64,000 nt of DNA from Fibrobacter sp. UWH6 (GTDB taxonomy: Bacteria > Fibrobacterota > Fibrobacteria > Fibrobacterales > Fibrobacteraceae): the NCBI RefSeq assembly GCF_900142465.1, contig NZ_FRAX01000004.1:1-64000 (forward strand), given 5' to 3'. Under the pieces are notes generated by a model. That model was not told where the DNA came from and made no database searches. It saw only the letters and a list, made by a program, of their open reading frames with translations. Made by a program: the position numbers and the translations under genes. This document shows, in pieces, positions 45,339 to 54,107 of the stretch; the first letter of the stretch is position 1; each line of letters begins with the position of its first letter.

Positions 45339-47720
45339 ATGCAGAAGAGAATCATATCTTACAAGGGTGACGAGGAATTACGGAACAATTTGGAAGTCCT
45401 GAAGGCGATTTTGCCCATGACTGGGAACGGAACTGAATTGCCTAGGATGTACATCCAGATTTTCACAACGGTTCTGAGCCCGCACAAGCTGCAGCCTATC
45501 TGGACGATCATCGAGGAAGTATTCCCCGGTGTGCCTTGGTTCGGAAATTCCACTAGCGGTAACATCGTTGACTGCGATGCTGCTGCCGAAATTACCATTG
45601 CGGTTACTTTTTTTGAAAAGCCCACGACCCAGTTCAAACTTTTACAGTACGACATGTCCAAGATGTCGGCCCGCGAAATTACCCAGAGCATTGTGGCCGA
45701 GGCCAATGAAAATCCGTGGGTCAAGGCTATCGAAATGTACCGTACCATTTCGGCCAACTCCTCTACAAATTTCTGCGAAGGCATGGATGGTCTGCGTCCC
45801 GATATCCAGATGTTTGGCGGCATTGTCTGTTCTACGGATTTAAGCAGTTCTGATTCCTGCGTGTTCTCTTCTGTCGGCGGTTATAACCCCAACGGTCTGA
45901 TTATCCTCTTTTTCGGCGGCGAAGATTTTATTGTGGAGTCCATCAAGATCAGCGGATGGAAACCTATCGGACGTAATTTCCATGTGACCAAGTCCGACGG
46001 AAGTGTTCTCCACGAATTGAGCGGCATTCCCGCTTTCGATGTTTACCACAAGTATTTGAACATCAACAACGACAGCAATTTCTTTATGAATGCGCTGGAT
46101 TTCCCCATTATGTACGAACATAACGGAACCACCATTGTCCGCGCTCCTGCTTCCAGCAATCCGGACGGTTCCATCAACATGAGTTCCGATGTACAGGTGG
46201 GTTCTATTGTTAGACTTTCCTATGGAGAACCTCAAACCATTCTGGAATCCATTAGGCAAGAAAGCGAAAAGATCAAGGTCTTTAATCCTGACGTGCTGCA
46301 TATCTTTTCTTGTGCCGCCCGCAAGGCCTTCTGGGCCACCCAGGAACCGACCTACGAAATTTTTCCCTTTAAGTGCATCGCCCATAGCACGGGATTTTTC
46401 TCCCACGGTGAATTCCTGCGTGAGAAGTTCCACTTGAATCAGCATAACATTACCCTTGTGATTGCGGCTATGCGAGAGGGCCCCGGCAAGGGATTGCAGG
46501 CTTCGGCATTCAAGCGCCATGAAGCTCGTTCCACCAAGTTGCCCCTGGCCGCACGAATGGCAACCTTCATTCGCGAGACTTCCTTCGAACTGGAAGAAAT
46601 CAACAGCAAGCTGCAGGTGTACAACCAGCAGCTGAAGGGCCTTGCTTCTAGGGATAGCCTGACCGGGCTTGAAAACAGGTTGGCATTTGATTCCCTGTTA
46701 AAGCGAATTGATTCCGAGGGGAATGCTCCTTCGGATTGGTCGATGCTCATGATCGACGTGAACGGTCTGAAGTATACCAACGATACTTTTGGACATCTGG
46801 CTGGTGACGCCTTGATCGTGGCAGCTGCCCAGACCGTTACAGAGGCCTTCGGTGCTTCGGGTCATTGCTTTAGAATTGGCGGCGATGAATTTGTGGTTGT
46901 TGCAGACGCCGGCAAAGAAAAGATGTTCCAACTGCAGAAGCGCCTTCGCAATGCGGTTGAGACTTACAACAAGACCGCCCTGTACAGGCTTTCGATGGCT
47001 GTAGGTGAAAGCCGTTTGAAAAATGATTACGGCATGCGCAAGTCCATAAGCGACTGGAAAATGGATGCCGACTTGAATATGTATCGCGATAAGAGTGCGT
47101 CTCATCATGCGGATAGTTACGGCGAAAATCAGAATTTGCGAGAACTGGTGTCTTGCCTGATTTCCATCGAAGAAGCAAAGGATGCATACACTGCCCATCA
47201 TTCCGACCGAGTGCAGGAACTTTCCATTAAGTTTGCAAAAGCTCTCGGACTTTCTGACAGTTCCCTGAAGATGATTTCTGATGCGGCCATTCTCCACGAT
47301 ATTGGTAAGGTGGGAATTAGCGATGCTATTCTCGGCAAGCCGGGAAAGCTAACTGATGATGAGTTCGCCGCGATTAAACAGCATCCGGCTATCGGTGCCA
47401 AGATTTTGATGCAGTCCAACTATACCCAGGAACTGGTGAATATTGTGATGCATCATCATGAACGTTATGATGGTAGAGGCTACCCGGAAGGAATTTCTGG
47501 TGATGATATTCCGCTGGGTTCCCGCATTATTGCCATTGCGGATTCCATCGACGCCATGACCAGTAAACGTTGCTATCGTGATGCCATGTCCCTGGATTTC
47601 TGCCGCGAAGAGATCGAGAAAAATCTTGGGAAGATGTACGATCCTGCCATTGGCAAGGTGGTGCTGGACATGTGGGGCGAAGTGACCGATGAACTGCTAC
47701 GCCTGATGAGTAAGCGATGA
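45339..47720 (+). CDS. FIST-GGDEF-HD-GYP signalling protein
   Basis: A 793-residue protein with an unusual combination. Residues about 35-415 are FIST_N and FIST_C sensory domains (PGVPWFGNSTSGNIVD; LHIFSCAARKAFWATQEP; KCIAHSTGFFSHGEF), thought to bind small ligands such as amino acids. Residues about 445-605 are a diguanylate cyclase with GGDEF at 514-518 (FRIGGDEFVVV). Residues about 620-790 are an HD-GYP phosphodiesterase with HDIGKVG (from His653), HHERYDGRGYP and the late DSIDAMTSKRCYR. Both synthase and hydrolase motifs look intact, so output must be switched by the sensor. No membrane segment is present. Confidence 0.92.
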   Translation: MQKRIISYKGDEELRNNLEVLKAILPMTGNGTELPRMYIQIFTTVLSPHKLQPIWTIIEEVFPGVPWFGNSTSGNIVDCDAAAEITIAVTFFEKPTTQFKLLQYDMSKMSAREITQSIVAEANENPWVKAIEMYRTISANSSTNFCEGMDGLRPDIQMFGGIVCSTDLSSSDSCVFSSVGGYNPNGLIILFFGGEDFIVESIKISGWKPIGRNFHVTKSDGSVLHELSGIPAFDVYHKYLNINNDSNFFMNALDFPIMYEHNGTTIVRAPASSNPDGSINMSSDVQVGSIVRLSYGEPQTILESIRQESEKIKVFNPDVLHIFSCAARKAFWATQEPTYEIFPFKCIAHSTGFFSHGEFLREKFHLNQHNITLVIAAMREGPGKGLQASAFKRHEARSTKLPLAARMATFIRETSFELEEINSKLQVYNQQLKGLASRDSLTGLENRLAFDSLLKRIDSEGNAPSDWSMLMIDVNGLKYTNDTFGHLAGDALIVAAAQTVTEAFGASGHCFRIGGDEFVVVADAGKEKMFQLQKRLRNAVETYNKTALYRLSMAVGESRLKNDYGMRKSISDWKMDADLNMYRDKSASHHADSYGENQNLRELVSCLISIEEAKDAYTAHHSDRVQELSIKFAKALGLSDSSLKMISDAAILHDIGKVGISDAILGKPGKLTDDEFAAIKQHPAIGAKILMQSNYTQELVNIVMHHHERYDGRGYPEGISGDDIPLGSRIIAIADSIDAMTSKRCYRDAMSLDFCREEIEKNLGKMYDPAIGKVVLDMWGEVTDELLRLMSKR

Positions 47721-47723
47721 CGT

Positions 47724-47799
47724 AAGGGGGGCTCTCCCCCCCCCTTAGAACCCCCGCTGAAATGTGCGATGCACATTTCGTCGCAGGCTTTGCCTGCGA
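47724..47799. repeat. Three consecutive perfect hairpins
   Basis: TAAGGGGGG/CCCCCCTTA (47724-47747), GAAATGTGC/GCACATTTC (47759-47779) and TCGCAGGC/GCCTGCGA (47781-47799) follow one another directly after the FIST-GGDEF-HD-GYP stop, ahead of the terminator. Confidence 0.85.
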
Positions 47800-47821
47800 T
47801 TTATTCGCAGAAGGGGAATGC

Positions 47822-47862
47822 AAAAAAATCCCGGCGGTTTTTTGAACCGTCGGGATTTTTAG
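47822..47862. terminator. Bidirectional terminator between the signalling gene and ilvD
   Basis: AATCCCGGCGGTT pairs with AACCGTCGGGATT (one G-U), flanked by A7 and T5 runs. It serves ilvD on the minus strand and the plus-strand gene. Confidence 0.92.
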
Positions 47863-47899
47863 CTAGGCTGTATGCGGGTGCGGCCCGCGCCATGTTCCT

Positions 47900-49759
47900 T
47901 TATTTTACGCCAATCAAAGACAGGTCGCGGACTGCGCCCTTGTCTGCGGAGGTGGCCATGGCGGCGTATGCCTGGAGTGCCTTAGAGACTACGCGGTCAC
48001 GGGAAACCGGCTTCCATGCCTTTTCGCCACGAGCTTCCATAGCCTTGCGGCGAGCGGCGAGTTCGTCGTCGGTGAGCTGCACGTTGATGGTGCGGTTCGG
48101 GATATCGATTTCGATAACGTCGCCAGTTTCCACCAGACCGATGTTACCCTTGTTAGCGGCTTCCGGAGAAGCGTGACCGATGGAAAGACCGCTGGTACCG
48201 CCAGAGAAGCGACCGTCGGTAAGGAGAGCGCAGCTCTTGCCCAGGTGACGGCTCTTGAGGTAAGATGTGGGGTACAGCATTTCCTGCATGCCCGGACCAC
48301 CCTTAGGACCTTCGTAGCGGATCACAACGACGTCGCCAGCCTTCACCTTGTCGCCAAGGATGCCGTTCACGGCGTCTTCCTGAGATTCGAACACGACTGC
48401 GGGACCGGTGAACTTCCAGATGGATTCGTCAACGCCTGCAGTCTTCACGATGCAGCCGTCCTGAGCCAGGTTGCCGTACAGAACTGCGAGACCGCCGTCC
48501 TTGGTGTAGGCGTGTGCGCCATCGCGGATTGCGCCCTTTTCGCGGTCCAGATCCAGAGATTCGTAGTAGGTGCTCTGGCTGAAAGCGACCAGGTTGTACT
48601 TGCGGCCGGGGCCTGCCAGGTAACGCTGCTTGATTTCTTCGGTTGCGTTGCCGCGGACGATGTCGTTAATTTCAAGAGCTTCGCCCATGGTTGCTGCGTG
48701 AACAGTCTTTGCATTCTTGTGGATGAGGCCCATGCGGTCCAGTTCACCGAGGATGCCCATGATACCGCCAGCGCGGTTCACCTGTTCAATATGGATGTTG
48801 TGAACGGTGGGAGCAACCTTACAGATGCAAGGAGTGTTCAGGGAGAGACGGTTGATGTCCTTCATGGTGAAGTCAACGCCGGCTTCCTGAGCCACAGCCA
48901 GGAGGTGGAGCACGGTGTTGGAGGAACCGCCCATGGCGATGTCCAGACGCATTGCGTTTTCGAAGGCGTCCATGGTAGCGATGCTACGGGGCAGGATGCT
49001 TTCGTCGCCTTCGTCGTAATACTTGTGGCAGAGTTCCACGATGCGCTTACCGGCAGCTTCGAACAGCTTCTTACGTTCGGAGTGGGTGGCGACGATGGTG
49101 CCGTTGCCCGGGAGAGAAAGGCCAAGAGCTTCGGTCAGGGAGTTCATGGAGTTTGCAGTGAACATGCCGGAGCAGGAACCGCAAGTGGGGCAGGCGTTAG
49201 CTTCGATAGCGGCAACTTCTTCATCAGAAACGGAGTTGTCTGCAGAATCGATCATGGCGTCGATCAGGTCAAGAGCGCGATCCTTGCCGTCCTTAGTGGT
49301 AACGTGACCAGCTTCCATGGGGCCACCAGAAACGAAGATGGCAGGAATGTTCAGGCGCATGGCGGCCATGAGCATACCCGGGGTCACCTTGTCGCAGTTG
49401 GAGATGCAGACCAGGGCGTCGGCGCGGTGGGCGTTGGCCATGTATTCGGTAGAGTCTGCAATGAGGTCGCGAGAGGGGAGGCTGTAAAGCATGCCGTCGT
49501 GACCCATGGCGATACCGTCATCCACGGCGATAGTGCTCATTTCCTTGGCAACACCACCGGCGGCTTCGATAGCGCGGGCAACGATCTGACCCACGTCCTT
49601 CAGATGAACGTGACCCGGAACAAACTGGGTATAGCTGTTAACAACGCAAATCACCGGCTTGCCAAAGTCTTCCACCTTGGTACCTGTTGCGTGCCAAAGG
49701 GCACGTGCACCGGCCATTTCGCGGCCTTCCATAGTCTTCAACGAACGAAGTTTCGGCAT
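47900..49759 (-). CDS. ilvD: Dihydroxy-acid dehydratase
   Basis: Third step of valine and isoleucine synthesis: dehydrates dihydroxy acids to 2-oxo acids. The 619 residues carry the Fe-S cysteines ([29 protein letters not shown]) and the conserved [20 protein letters not shown]. The ATG is preceded by GAGGTAAC. On the minus strand the promoter has TATATT at 49842-49837, with a 12-bp palindrome just upstream. Confidence 0.97.
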   Translation of the reverse strand: MPKLRSLKTMEGREMAGARALWHATGTKVEDFGKPVICVVNSYTQFVPGHVHLKDVGQIVARAIEAAGGVAKEMSTIAVDDGIAMGHDGMLYSLPSRDLIADSTEYMANAHRADALVCISNCDKVTPGMLMAAMRLNIPAIFVSGGPMEAGHVTTKDGKDRALDLIDAMIDSADNSVSDEEVAAIEANACPTCGSCSGMFTANSMNSLTEALGLSLPGNGTIVATHSERKKLFEAAGKRIVELCHKYYDEGDESILPRSIATMDAFENAMRLDIAMGGSSNTVLHLLAVAQEAGVDFTMKDINRLSLNTPCICKVAPTVHNIHIEQVNRAGGIMGILGELDRMGLIHKNAKTVHAATMGEALEINDIVRGNATEEIKQRYLAGPGRKYNLVAFSQSTYYESLDLDREKGAIRDGAHAYTKDGGLAVLYGNLAQDGCIVKTAGVDESIWKFTGPAVVFESQEDAVNGILGDKVKAGDVVVIRYEGPKGGPGMQEMLYPTSYLKSRHLGKSCALLTDGRFSGGTSGLSIGHASPEAANKGNIGLVETGDVIEIDIPNRTINVQLTDDELAARRKAMEARGEKAWKPVSRDRVVSKALQAYAAMATSADKGAVRDLSLIGVK

Positions 49760-49844
49760 AATGTTACCTCATAAATTGCGCAGTTCCGTATATGCGGGGC
49801 GGGGCTGCGCCGATTCTATAAAATTTGAACGAGGAAAATATAGT

Positions 49845-49856
49845 ATATCGCGATAT
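49845..49856. promoter_or_regulatory. ATATCGCGATAT palindrome at the ilvD promoter
   Basis: Perfect 12-bp palindrome beginning three bases upstream of the ilvD -10 box, inside the spacer to the -35 region, a position where a bound repressor would block the promoter. Confidence 0.45.
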
Positions 49857-49865
49857 TTCTCGATT

Positions 49866-49896
49866 GTCATTCTGAGCCCCAGGGGCGAAGAATCCA
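49866..49896. repeat. Dispersed CATTCTGAG...GAAGAATCC repeat
   Basis: GTCATTCTGAGCCCCAGGGG followed by CGAAGAATCCA, the inverse orientation of the element at 51094 and 19325. It lies 9 bases from the end of the toxin gene. Confidence 0.75.
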
Positions 49897-49904
49897 GTGA
49901 GTTT

Positions 49905-50360
49905 CTAAAAATCTTTAATCTCTGGAATGAAGTACTGTAATGCTGAATATTTAAAGACCGGCCTTACGCCGAAATCACCGTTTTCAAGGCTATGTTTAAA
50001 TGCTTGGACATATTCCTGGAATTCACGGATGATTGTATTGATATTTCTCTTTAATTCTAGCCATTCTTTTTTATCAACAGCGCTGTTTCGTTCTATATCT
50101 GATTCTTGAATGACTACGGCCTTTGTATAATCAATACCAGGCAGTCCCTTTTGTTCCTCATCTTTTCTTTGGGAAGTGTAGAAATAAAACGCAAATTTAT
50201 GTTTGAGATTTGTTCTAAATGGTATGGCAAACATTTTATCCTTGCATTCAATAACTAAGGTAAGGTAGGGGCGCCCGTCCTTGTCGGAAAGGATTTCCTT
50301 GTGTTCTTTGTGTTTCTCGTAGAAGTCTTTTTTCAGGACAACAGTTTTTACTTCGTTCAT
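49905..50360 (-). CDS. Type III toxin-antitoxin toxin, ToxN/TenpN/CptN-like endoribonuclease
   Basis: A 151-residue basic protein. The N-terminal half (FYEKHKEHKEILSDKDGRPYLTLVIECKDKMFAIPFRTNLKHKFAF, then GIDYTKAVVIQESDI) matches what I remember of TenpN/CptN toxins: a RPY-x-L(V) strand, a F-x-IP-x-R strand with following H/K-rich turn, and a D-Y-T/S-K-AVVI strand. The C-terminal half is helical (WLELKRNINTIIREFQEYVQAF), as in ToxN. These toxins cleave A-rich RNA and are inhibited by a repeated pseudoknot RNA, which is present upstream. AAGGA lies seven bases before ATG 50360. Family membership within type III is uncertain; the locus architecture is the strongest support. Confidence 0.85.
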   Translation of the reverse strand: MNEVKTVVLKKDFYEKHKEHKEILSDKDGRPYLTLVIECKDKMFAIPFRTNLKHKFAFYFYTSQRKDEEQKGLPGIDYTKAVVIQESDIERNSAVDKKEWLELKRNINTIIREFQEYVQAFKHSLENGDFGVRPVFKYSALQYFIPEIKDF

Positions 50361-50376
50361 TTATTTTTCCTTAAAC

Positions 50377-50416
50377 AAAAAAAATCCGCGTTCTGTAGGA
50401 TATACAAAACGCGGAT
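50377..50416 (-). terminator. Attenuating terminator between antitoxin RNA and toxin gene
   Basis: ATCCGCGTT/AACGCGGAT stem (9 bp) followed by eight T residues on the minus strand, ending 17 bases before the toxin ATG. As in ToxIN loci, it would let most transcripts end after the RNA antitoxin, with limited read-through into the toxin. Confidence 0.93.
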
Positions 50417-50418
50417 AT

Positions 50419-50526
50419 TCATCCAATGGCCGTTCTTTTTTGTCTTAGGTGGGCTGGCCTGCCACCCTGTCATCCAATGGCCGTTCTTTTTTATCTTAGG
50501 TGGGCTGGCCTGCCACCCTGTCATCA
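50419..50526 (-). ncRNA. Type III RNA antitoxin, two 51-nt repeats plus a partial third
   Basis: Two tandem copies of 51 nt (50525-50475 and 50474-50424) differ at one base (AAGAU versus AAGAC), and GAUGA of a third copy follows at 50423-50419. Each unit can form a hairpin GGGUGG(C)/(G)CCCACC with loop AGGCCA, and loop GGCC can pair with GGCC 28 nt downstream, giving an H-type pseudoknot. Between the two helices is an A-rich linker (AAGACAAAAAAGAA), the kind of sequence ToxN-type nucleases cleave when they cut the precursor into units. The predicted transcription start falls at the first base of the first unit. Confidence 0.87.
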
Positions 50527-50532
50527 ATTGAT

Positions 50533-50562
50533 AATATACAAAAGTATATGTGTATTTGTCAA
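50533..50562 (-). promoter_or_regulatory. Promoter of the type III toxin-antitoxin locus
   Basis: Consensus TTGACA (50562-50557) and TATATT (50538-50533) with an 18-nt spacer. It is the best -35 box in the window, as expected for abundant antitoxin RNA. Confidence 0.85.
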
Positions 50563-50592
50563 TAGATTTAATTTGAAAGGCTGGGACGCTTG

Positions 50593-52056
50593 TTAGATTC
50601 TTGCAAAGATTGCGTTTAGGCTGAAGCCGCCGTGACTTGTCTCGATGAGCTTTGCCTCGGGATTGTTGCTTGGGTTTAGGGCAGGGCAGGCTTTCAGCAG
50701 GTTTTCTGTGCAGGTGTAATGGGCGCCGCCGCGGGTATCGTCTTTGGGGGCGAGGATGGCTACGGTCAAGTTGATGCCGCGGGGGTGGGCGTCGCGGCTC
50801 CATTCGTTTAACTTTTTACCGATTTGGGAATAAAGTTTTGGGGCGTCAAATGCCAGGCGCTTGCCGTAGGGCGGGTTTAGCAGGATGATGATGTTGCGGG
50901 CGGATTCGCTCGACGCTTTCTGAAAATCTTCTATGGTGTAGCTGAAGAAATCTTTCAGCTGTGGGTTGATGGTAACCGCGTCGGGATTTGTTTTCGCAAT
51001 TTCTGCCAGCGGGCTGCATTCTACATTATGCTTGATGATGCTGACGGGGCGTTCCGAAATGTCGGAGGTAATAATCGATAGAAGGTTCGTTGTGGATTCT
51101 TCGTCGCTCCGCTCCTCAGAATGACGTAAGGGCGCTGCTGTTTCAGAATGACGTCCTTTTAGGATAAAGTTCCAGGTGCCTTCTTTAAAGGCGGGTTGGT
51201 GCTTCAAAGCGAAGTCCCTACATTTCCCAGGAATCAGGCCGTTTGCGATGTAGGCGGCTTCCAGCGAGAAAGTTCCACTTCCGGCCATGGGGTCAATAAA
51301 GGTTATGAGGGCGCTCGCGTCGCTCGCTTTGAGGTGTGGGGTCGCACCTTCGGTGCTTTTGGGGTTATTGGTGCTCGCGATTTTTGACGCCTCGAAGATC
51401 ATGGCGGCGGCTATGGTTTCCTTCAGCGGGGCTTCTGCCACAAAGCGTTCGTGGCCGCGTTTGTAAAGTTCTTCGCCGGCTAGGTCTAGCCAGAGTGTGC
51501 AGCGGTCGTCTTGCAGGTTGACGTACAAGTGCTGGGGCGCGCTAGCGTGATCTGTGGGGGTGATGTTTTTGCGGATGCGTTCTTCCACGGCATCGCTATG
51601 GTAAAGTCGAGAATGCTTGCACGTGACGTGAATATTTAAAAAGCTTTGGATTCTATCGGCACTTTGTGCCTCCAGAATGACGCTGGGCAAATACAATTCC
51701 CAGGGCACTGCTGCTACGCCTTTTTCCAGCTGTCCGAAGTTCTCGGCCTTGAAGGTGGCGATTTCCATGAGGACTCGGTTGGCGATGCGGCTGTAGGCTA
51801 CGGCCTTCCAGGCTTCGGTAATCTTTGCGGTGAATTCCACCTTGCCGTCGCCCGCGACCTTGATACCTGCGGCGCAGTTCCCATTAGCGGTGCAATCCTG
51901 GACGCACTCCACTCCGATGTACTTCAACTCCTCCACCAAAGTCCCTTCAAATCCCAGAGGCACCACGGCCATAAAGCGGTGGGGCTTGCCAATGACCTGA
52001 CGTTTCAGGCGCTTTTCCAGATTGGATTCTGGGCTTTTATTTTCGGAGGAATTCAT
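50593..52056 (-). CDS. THUMP-domain RNA methyltransferase (RlmL N-terminal type)
   Basis: A 487-residue SAM-dependent methyltransferase probably making N2-methylguanosine in 23S rRNA (m2G2445 in E. coli). The N-terminal ferredoxin-like/THUMP region ends near VTCKHSRLYHSDAVEERI, followed by LYVNLQDDRCTLWLDLAGEELYKRG. The catalytic domain has FIDPMAGSGTFSLEAAY as SAM loop and LLNPPYGKRL as N-P-P-Y motif. It lacks the second (RlmK) half of E. coli RlmL. Residues around 305-325 contain RHSEERSDEES, encoded by an inserted dispersed repeat. ATG 52056 has TATATT seven bases upstream (minus strand, 52069-52064) and no ribosome-binding site. Confidence 0.88.
   Translation of the reverse strand: MNSSENKSPESNLEKRLKRQVIGKPHRFMAVVPLGFEGTLVEELKYIGVECVQDCTANGNCAAGIKVAGDGKVEFTAKITEAWKAVAYSRIANRVLMEIATFKAENFGQLEKGVAAVPWELYLPSVILEAQSADRIQSFLNIHVTCKHSRLYHSDAVEERIRKNITPTDHASAPQHLYVNLQDDRCTLWLDLAGEELYKRGHERFVAEAPLKETIAAAMIFEASKIASTNNPKSTEGATPHLKASDASALITFIDPMAGSGTFSLEAAYIANGLIPGKCRDFALKHQPAFKEGTWNFILKGRHSETAAPLRHSEERSDEESTTNLLSIITSDISERPVSIIKHNVECSPLAEIAKTNPDAVTINPQLKDFFSYTIEDFQKASSESARNIIILLNPPYGKRLAFDAPKLYSQIGKKLNEWSRDAHPRGINLTVAILAPKDDTRGGAHYTCTENLLKACPALNPSNNPEAKLIETSHGGFSLNAIFARI
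51094..51125. repeat. Dispersed repeat inserted in frame in the methyltransferase gene
   Basis: GGATTCTTCGTCGCTCCGCT followed by CCTCAGAATGAC is the canonical form of this element. Read on the minus strand it encodes HSEERSDEES. It lies between the SAM-binding and NPPY motifs. A partial second CAGAATGACG is at 51144. Confidence 0.85.
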
Positions 52057-52084
52057 CACTACAAATATAAAATTTGCAGTACCC

Positions 52085-53989
52085 TTATGCGGGTCTAAAC
52101 TTCTCGATGGGATCTTCCTTTTCGTTTCCGGCTTCCATATCCCTGTTAGCGTTGTAGTTCTGCACGAAATCTACAAACTCATCCTGGGGCAGGGGCCTAG
52201 AGAAGTAATAACCCTGAATGTAGTCCACGCGTTGCTTTTCCATGGCGCGCAGTTCTTCTTCGGTCTCGATACCTTCGGCCACCAGCTTCATGTTCAAACC
52301 GTGAGACATTCCTTCTACGGCGTTCACCACATACTTGGCCTTGTCATTCTTGAAGTAGGACTTGCTCATGTCGAAGTCCAGCTTCACAATGGAAACCGGC
52401 ATATCCACCATGTACATCAGGTTAGATTCGCCCTTTCCGAAGTCATCCAAGGAGAAGGTGACGCCATGTTCCAGCATACGTTCCATGTTCTTCAGCAATT
52501 TCTGCTTGGTCACGATGGAGGCCGTTTCGGTAATTTCCAGGTTGATCTTCTGGGGCGGAACGTGGTAGCGGTCCATAATCTCGATCAACTTCTGAGACAA
52601 GCCTTCATCTTCGCACTGGACCACCGACAGGTTGATTTCGATGTAATCCAACAGGTCCATGTTCTTCGAGATGAATTCGCAGGTCTGTTCAAAAATCTTG
52701 TAGCCCAGTTCCGAAATGGAACCGTTCTGTTCGGCAACGGGAATGAAATCGCTGGGCATCAGGATCTTTCCGTCGCGGGTGCGGATTCGGGCCAAGGCCT
52801 CGCCAGAAGAAATTCGCTTGTCGTGAACAGAATAGATGGGCTGAATGAACGTCTCGATGCGGTTCTCGATCAGGGCGTTATTCAGTTCTATTTCAAGCTG
52901 CTTGCGGTTATGATAAGCTTCAACCAAACTGTCGTTGGTGGTAAAAATTCGGCTCTTTTCGTTGTCGCAGGTCTTGGCGAAACTCAAGAAACTCAGAACT
53001 TCTACGGCATTGTTGAATATGGAGCAGTTGTCGCTGCGCACAAATCGGGCCAGTTTAGAAATGTAGGGAATCAGGGCTGCTTCTCGTTCCAGTTCCTTGC
53101 CTAGGTCGTCAATGGCTTCCTTGGTCCTGGCGATGGCAATAAAATCCTGGCCGATGCCTCTAAAAACCCATACGCCGGGTATGCGTTCCATGACGCTGAG
53201 GGCGTGGGAGGCTTCCTTGTACAGGGCGGTACCAGTCAATGTTCCTGAAGATTTCAATGAAACGGACATCAGGTGGATGGGGGCCTTGATTTCCAGCATT
53301 TCGTCCAGGTAGTTCAGCAAGGCGAAATAGTTGAAACAGCCATATTCCTTGTCCAGCTTAGATTCCGGCTTTTCGAGCAAGACGAACAAGATCAACACGC
53401 CCAACGCAACGGCCAGGCTAGAAAGCATGATATGGGGAACGTAACGCTGAGTTAGGACTAGGGCCACCCACATGGCAATCCAGAGCAGGATCCCAAAACG
53501 TCTACGACGTTCCACCTTTTCGATATTCTTGATCAGGAAAAACAGGGTGACCAGGAAGTTTACGCCCACAATGACATAGCCCACGTTAATGGCCGGTCCG
53601 TAAGAAAATCCACGGGGGTCGATATGGGTGGTATGAACGGCTGCTAGAACGATTTCGGCCAGAAGTACGGCCAGGGTCGTCTTGTTCAGGTCGTTATAGG
53701 CTTCTTTCTTGAGAATGTTGGCCATCAGGTAGATCAGCACGGTCCCCGAGCAGAGGATGATGGACCCTTCGTAGATTTTACTCATGCCCTTGATCATGTT
53801 CAGGGGTAGAGTATCCATATTCTGGATGGCTAAGACCTTCAAAATGTCGAGAATCAGCATTCCCGTAGTAATGCGAAGTGCCCTACTGAACACCCTTTCG
53901 CTACGGAGCATCAGACGCTTATGAGTAGAGTAGATCACATGGATCAACACTATTATAATTAGACCGCATATCTGATACTGGAAACTCAT
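52085..53989 (-). CDS. Membrane cyclic di-GMP phosphodiesterase (7TM - degenerate GGDEF - EAL)
   Basis: A 634-residue protein. Residues 1-205 hold about seven membrane helices. Residues about 220-350 look like a GGDEF domain whose signature has decayed to GIGQDF, so no cyclase activity is expected. Residues about 375-610 are EAL with the key residues visible: SGEALARI, EINLSV, LEITETASI, SLDDFGKG, VKLDFDM, VAEGIETEEEL and QGYYFSRPLP. It is therefore probably an active phosphodiesterase opposing the GGDEF protein at 21606. TATTTT lies seven bases before the ATG. It starts 28 bases upstream of nothing else on its strand, so it is monocistronic or follows weak read-through. Confidence 0.9.
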   Translation of the reverse strand: MSFQYQICGLIIIVLIHVIYSTHKRLMLRSERVFSRALRITTGMLILDILKVLAIQNMDTLPLNMIKGMSKIYEGSIILCSGTVLIYLMANILKKEAYNDLNKTTLAVLLAEIVLAAVHTTHIDPRGFSYGPAINVGYVIVGVNFLVTLFFLIKNIEKVERRRRFGILLWIAMWVALVLTQRYVPHIMLSSLAVALGVLILFVLLEKPESKLDKEYGCFNYFALLNYLDEMLEIKAPIHLMSVSLKSSGTLTGTALYKEASHALSVMERIPGVWVFRGIGQDFIAIARTKEAIDDLGKELEREAALIPYISKLARFVRSDNCSIFNNAVEVLSFLSFAKTCDNEKSRIFTTNDSLVEAYHNRKQLEIELNNALIENRIETFIQPIYSVHDKRISSGEALARIRTRDGKILMPSDFIPVAEQNGSISELGYKIFEQTCEFISKNMDLLDYIEINLSVVQCEDEGLSQKLIEIMDRYHVPPQKINLEITETASIVTKQKLLKNMERMLEHGVTFSLDDFGKGESNLMYMVDMPVSIVKLDFDMSKSYFKNDKAKYVVNAVEGMSHGLNMKLVAEGIETEEELRAMEKQRVDYIQGYYFSRPLPQDEFVDFVQNYNANRDMEAGNEKEDPIEKFRPA

Positions 53990-54045
53990 CGGTTGTAAAA
54001 TAACTTTTTATTGTAAGAAAAATGGTTCTTTGACGCGTAAAACGG

Positions 54046-54073
54046 AAAAAACACCACAAATAGCGGTGTTTTT
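54046..54073 (-). terminator. Terminator of the O-acylation operon
   Basis: AAAACACC/GGTGTTTT stem followed on the minus strand by six T residues, 35 bases beyond the MBOAT stop. Confidence 0.88.
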
Positions 54074-54107
54074 GACTCAAAGTGTGATTTTGCTTAAATG
54101 AAAATCG

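Noticed and set aside
48173..49774. Plus-strand open frame of 533 codons
   Set aside because: Shadow of ilvD, with no coherent domain content.
50424..50525. Possible CRISPR array
   Set aside because: The two repeats are directly adjacent without spacers, and no cas genes are present; promoter, terminator and toxin gene fit a type III antitoxin instead.
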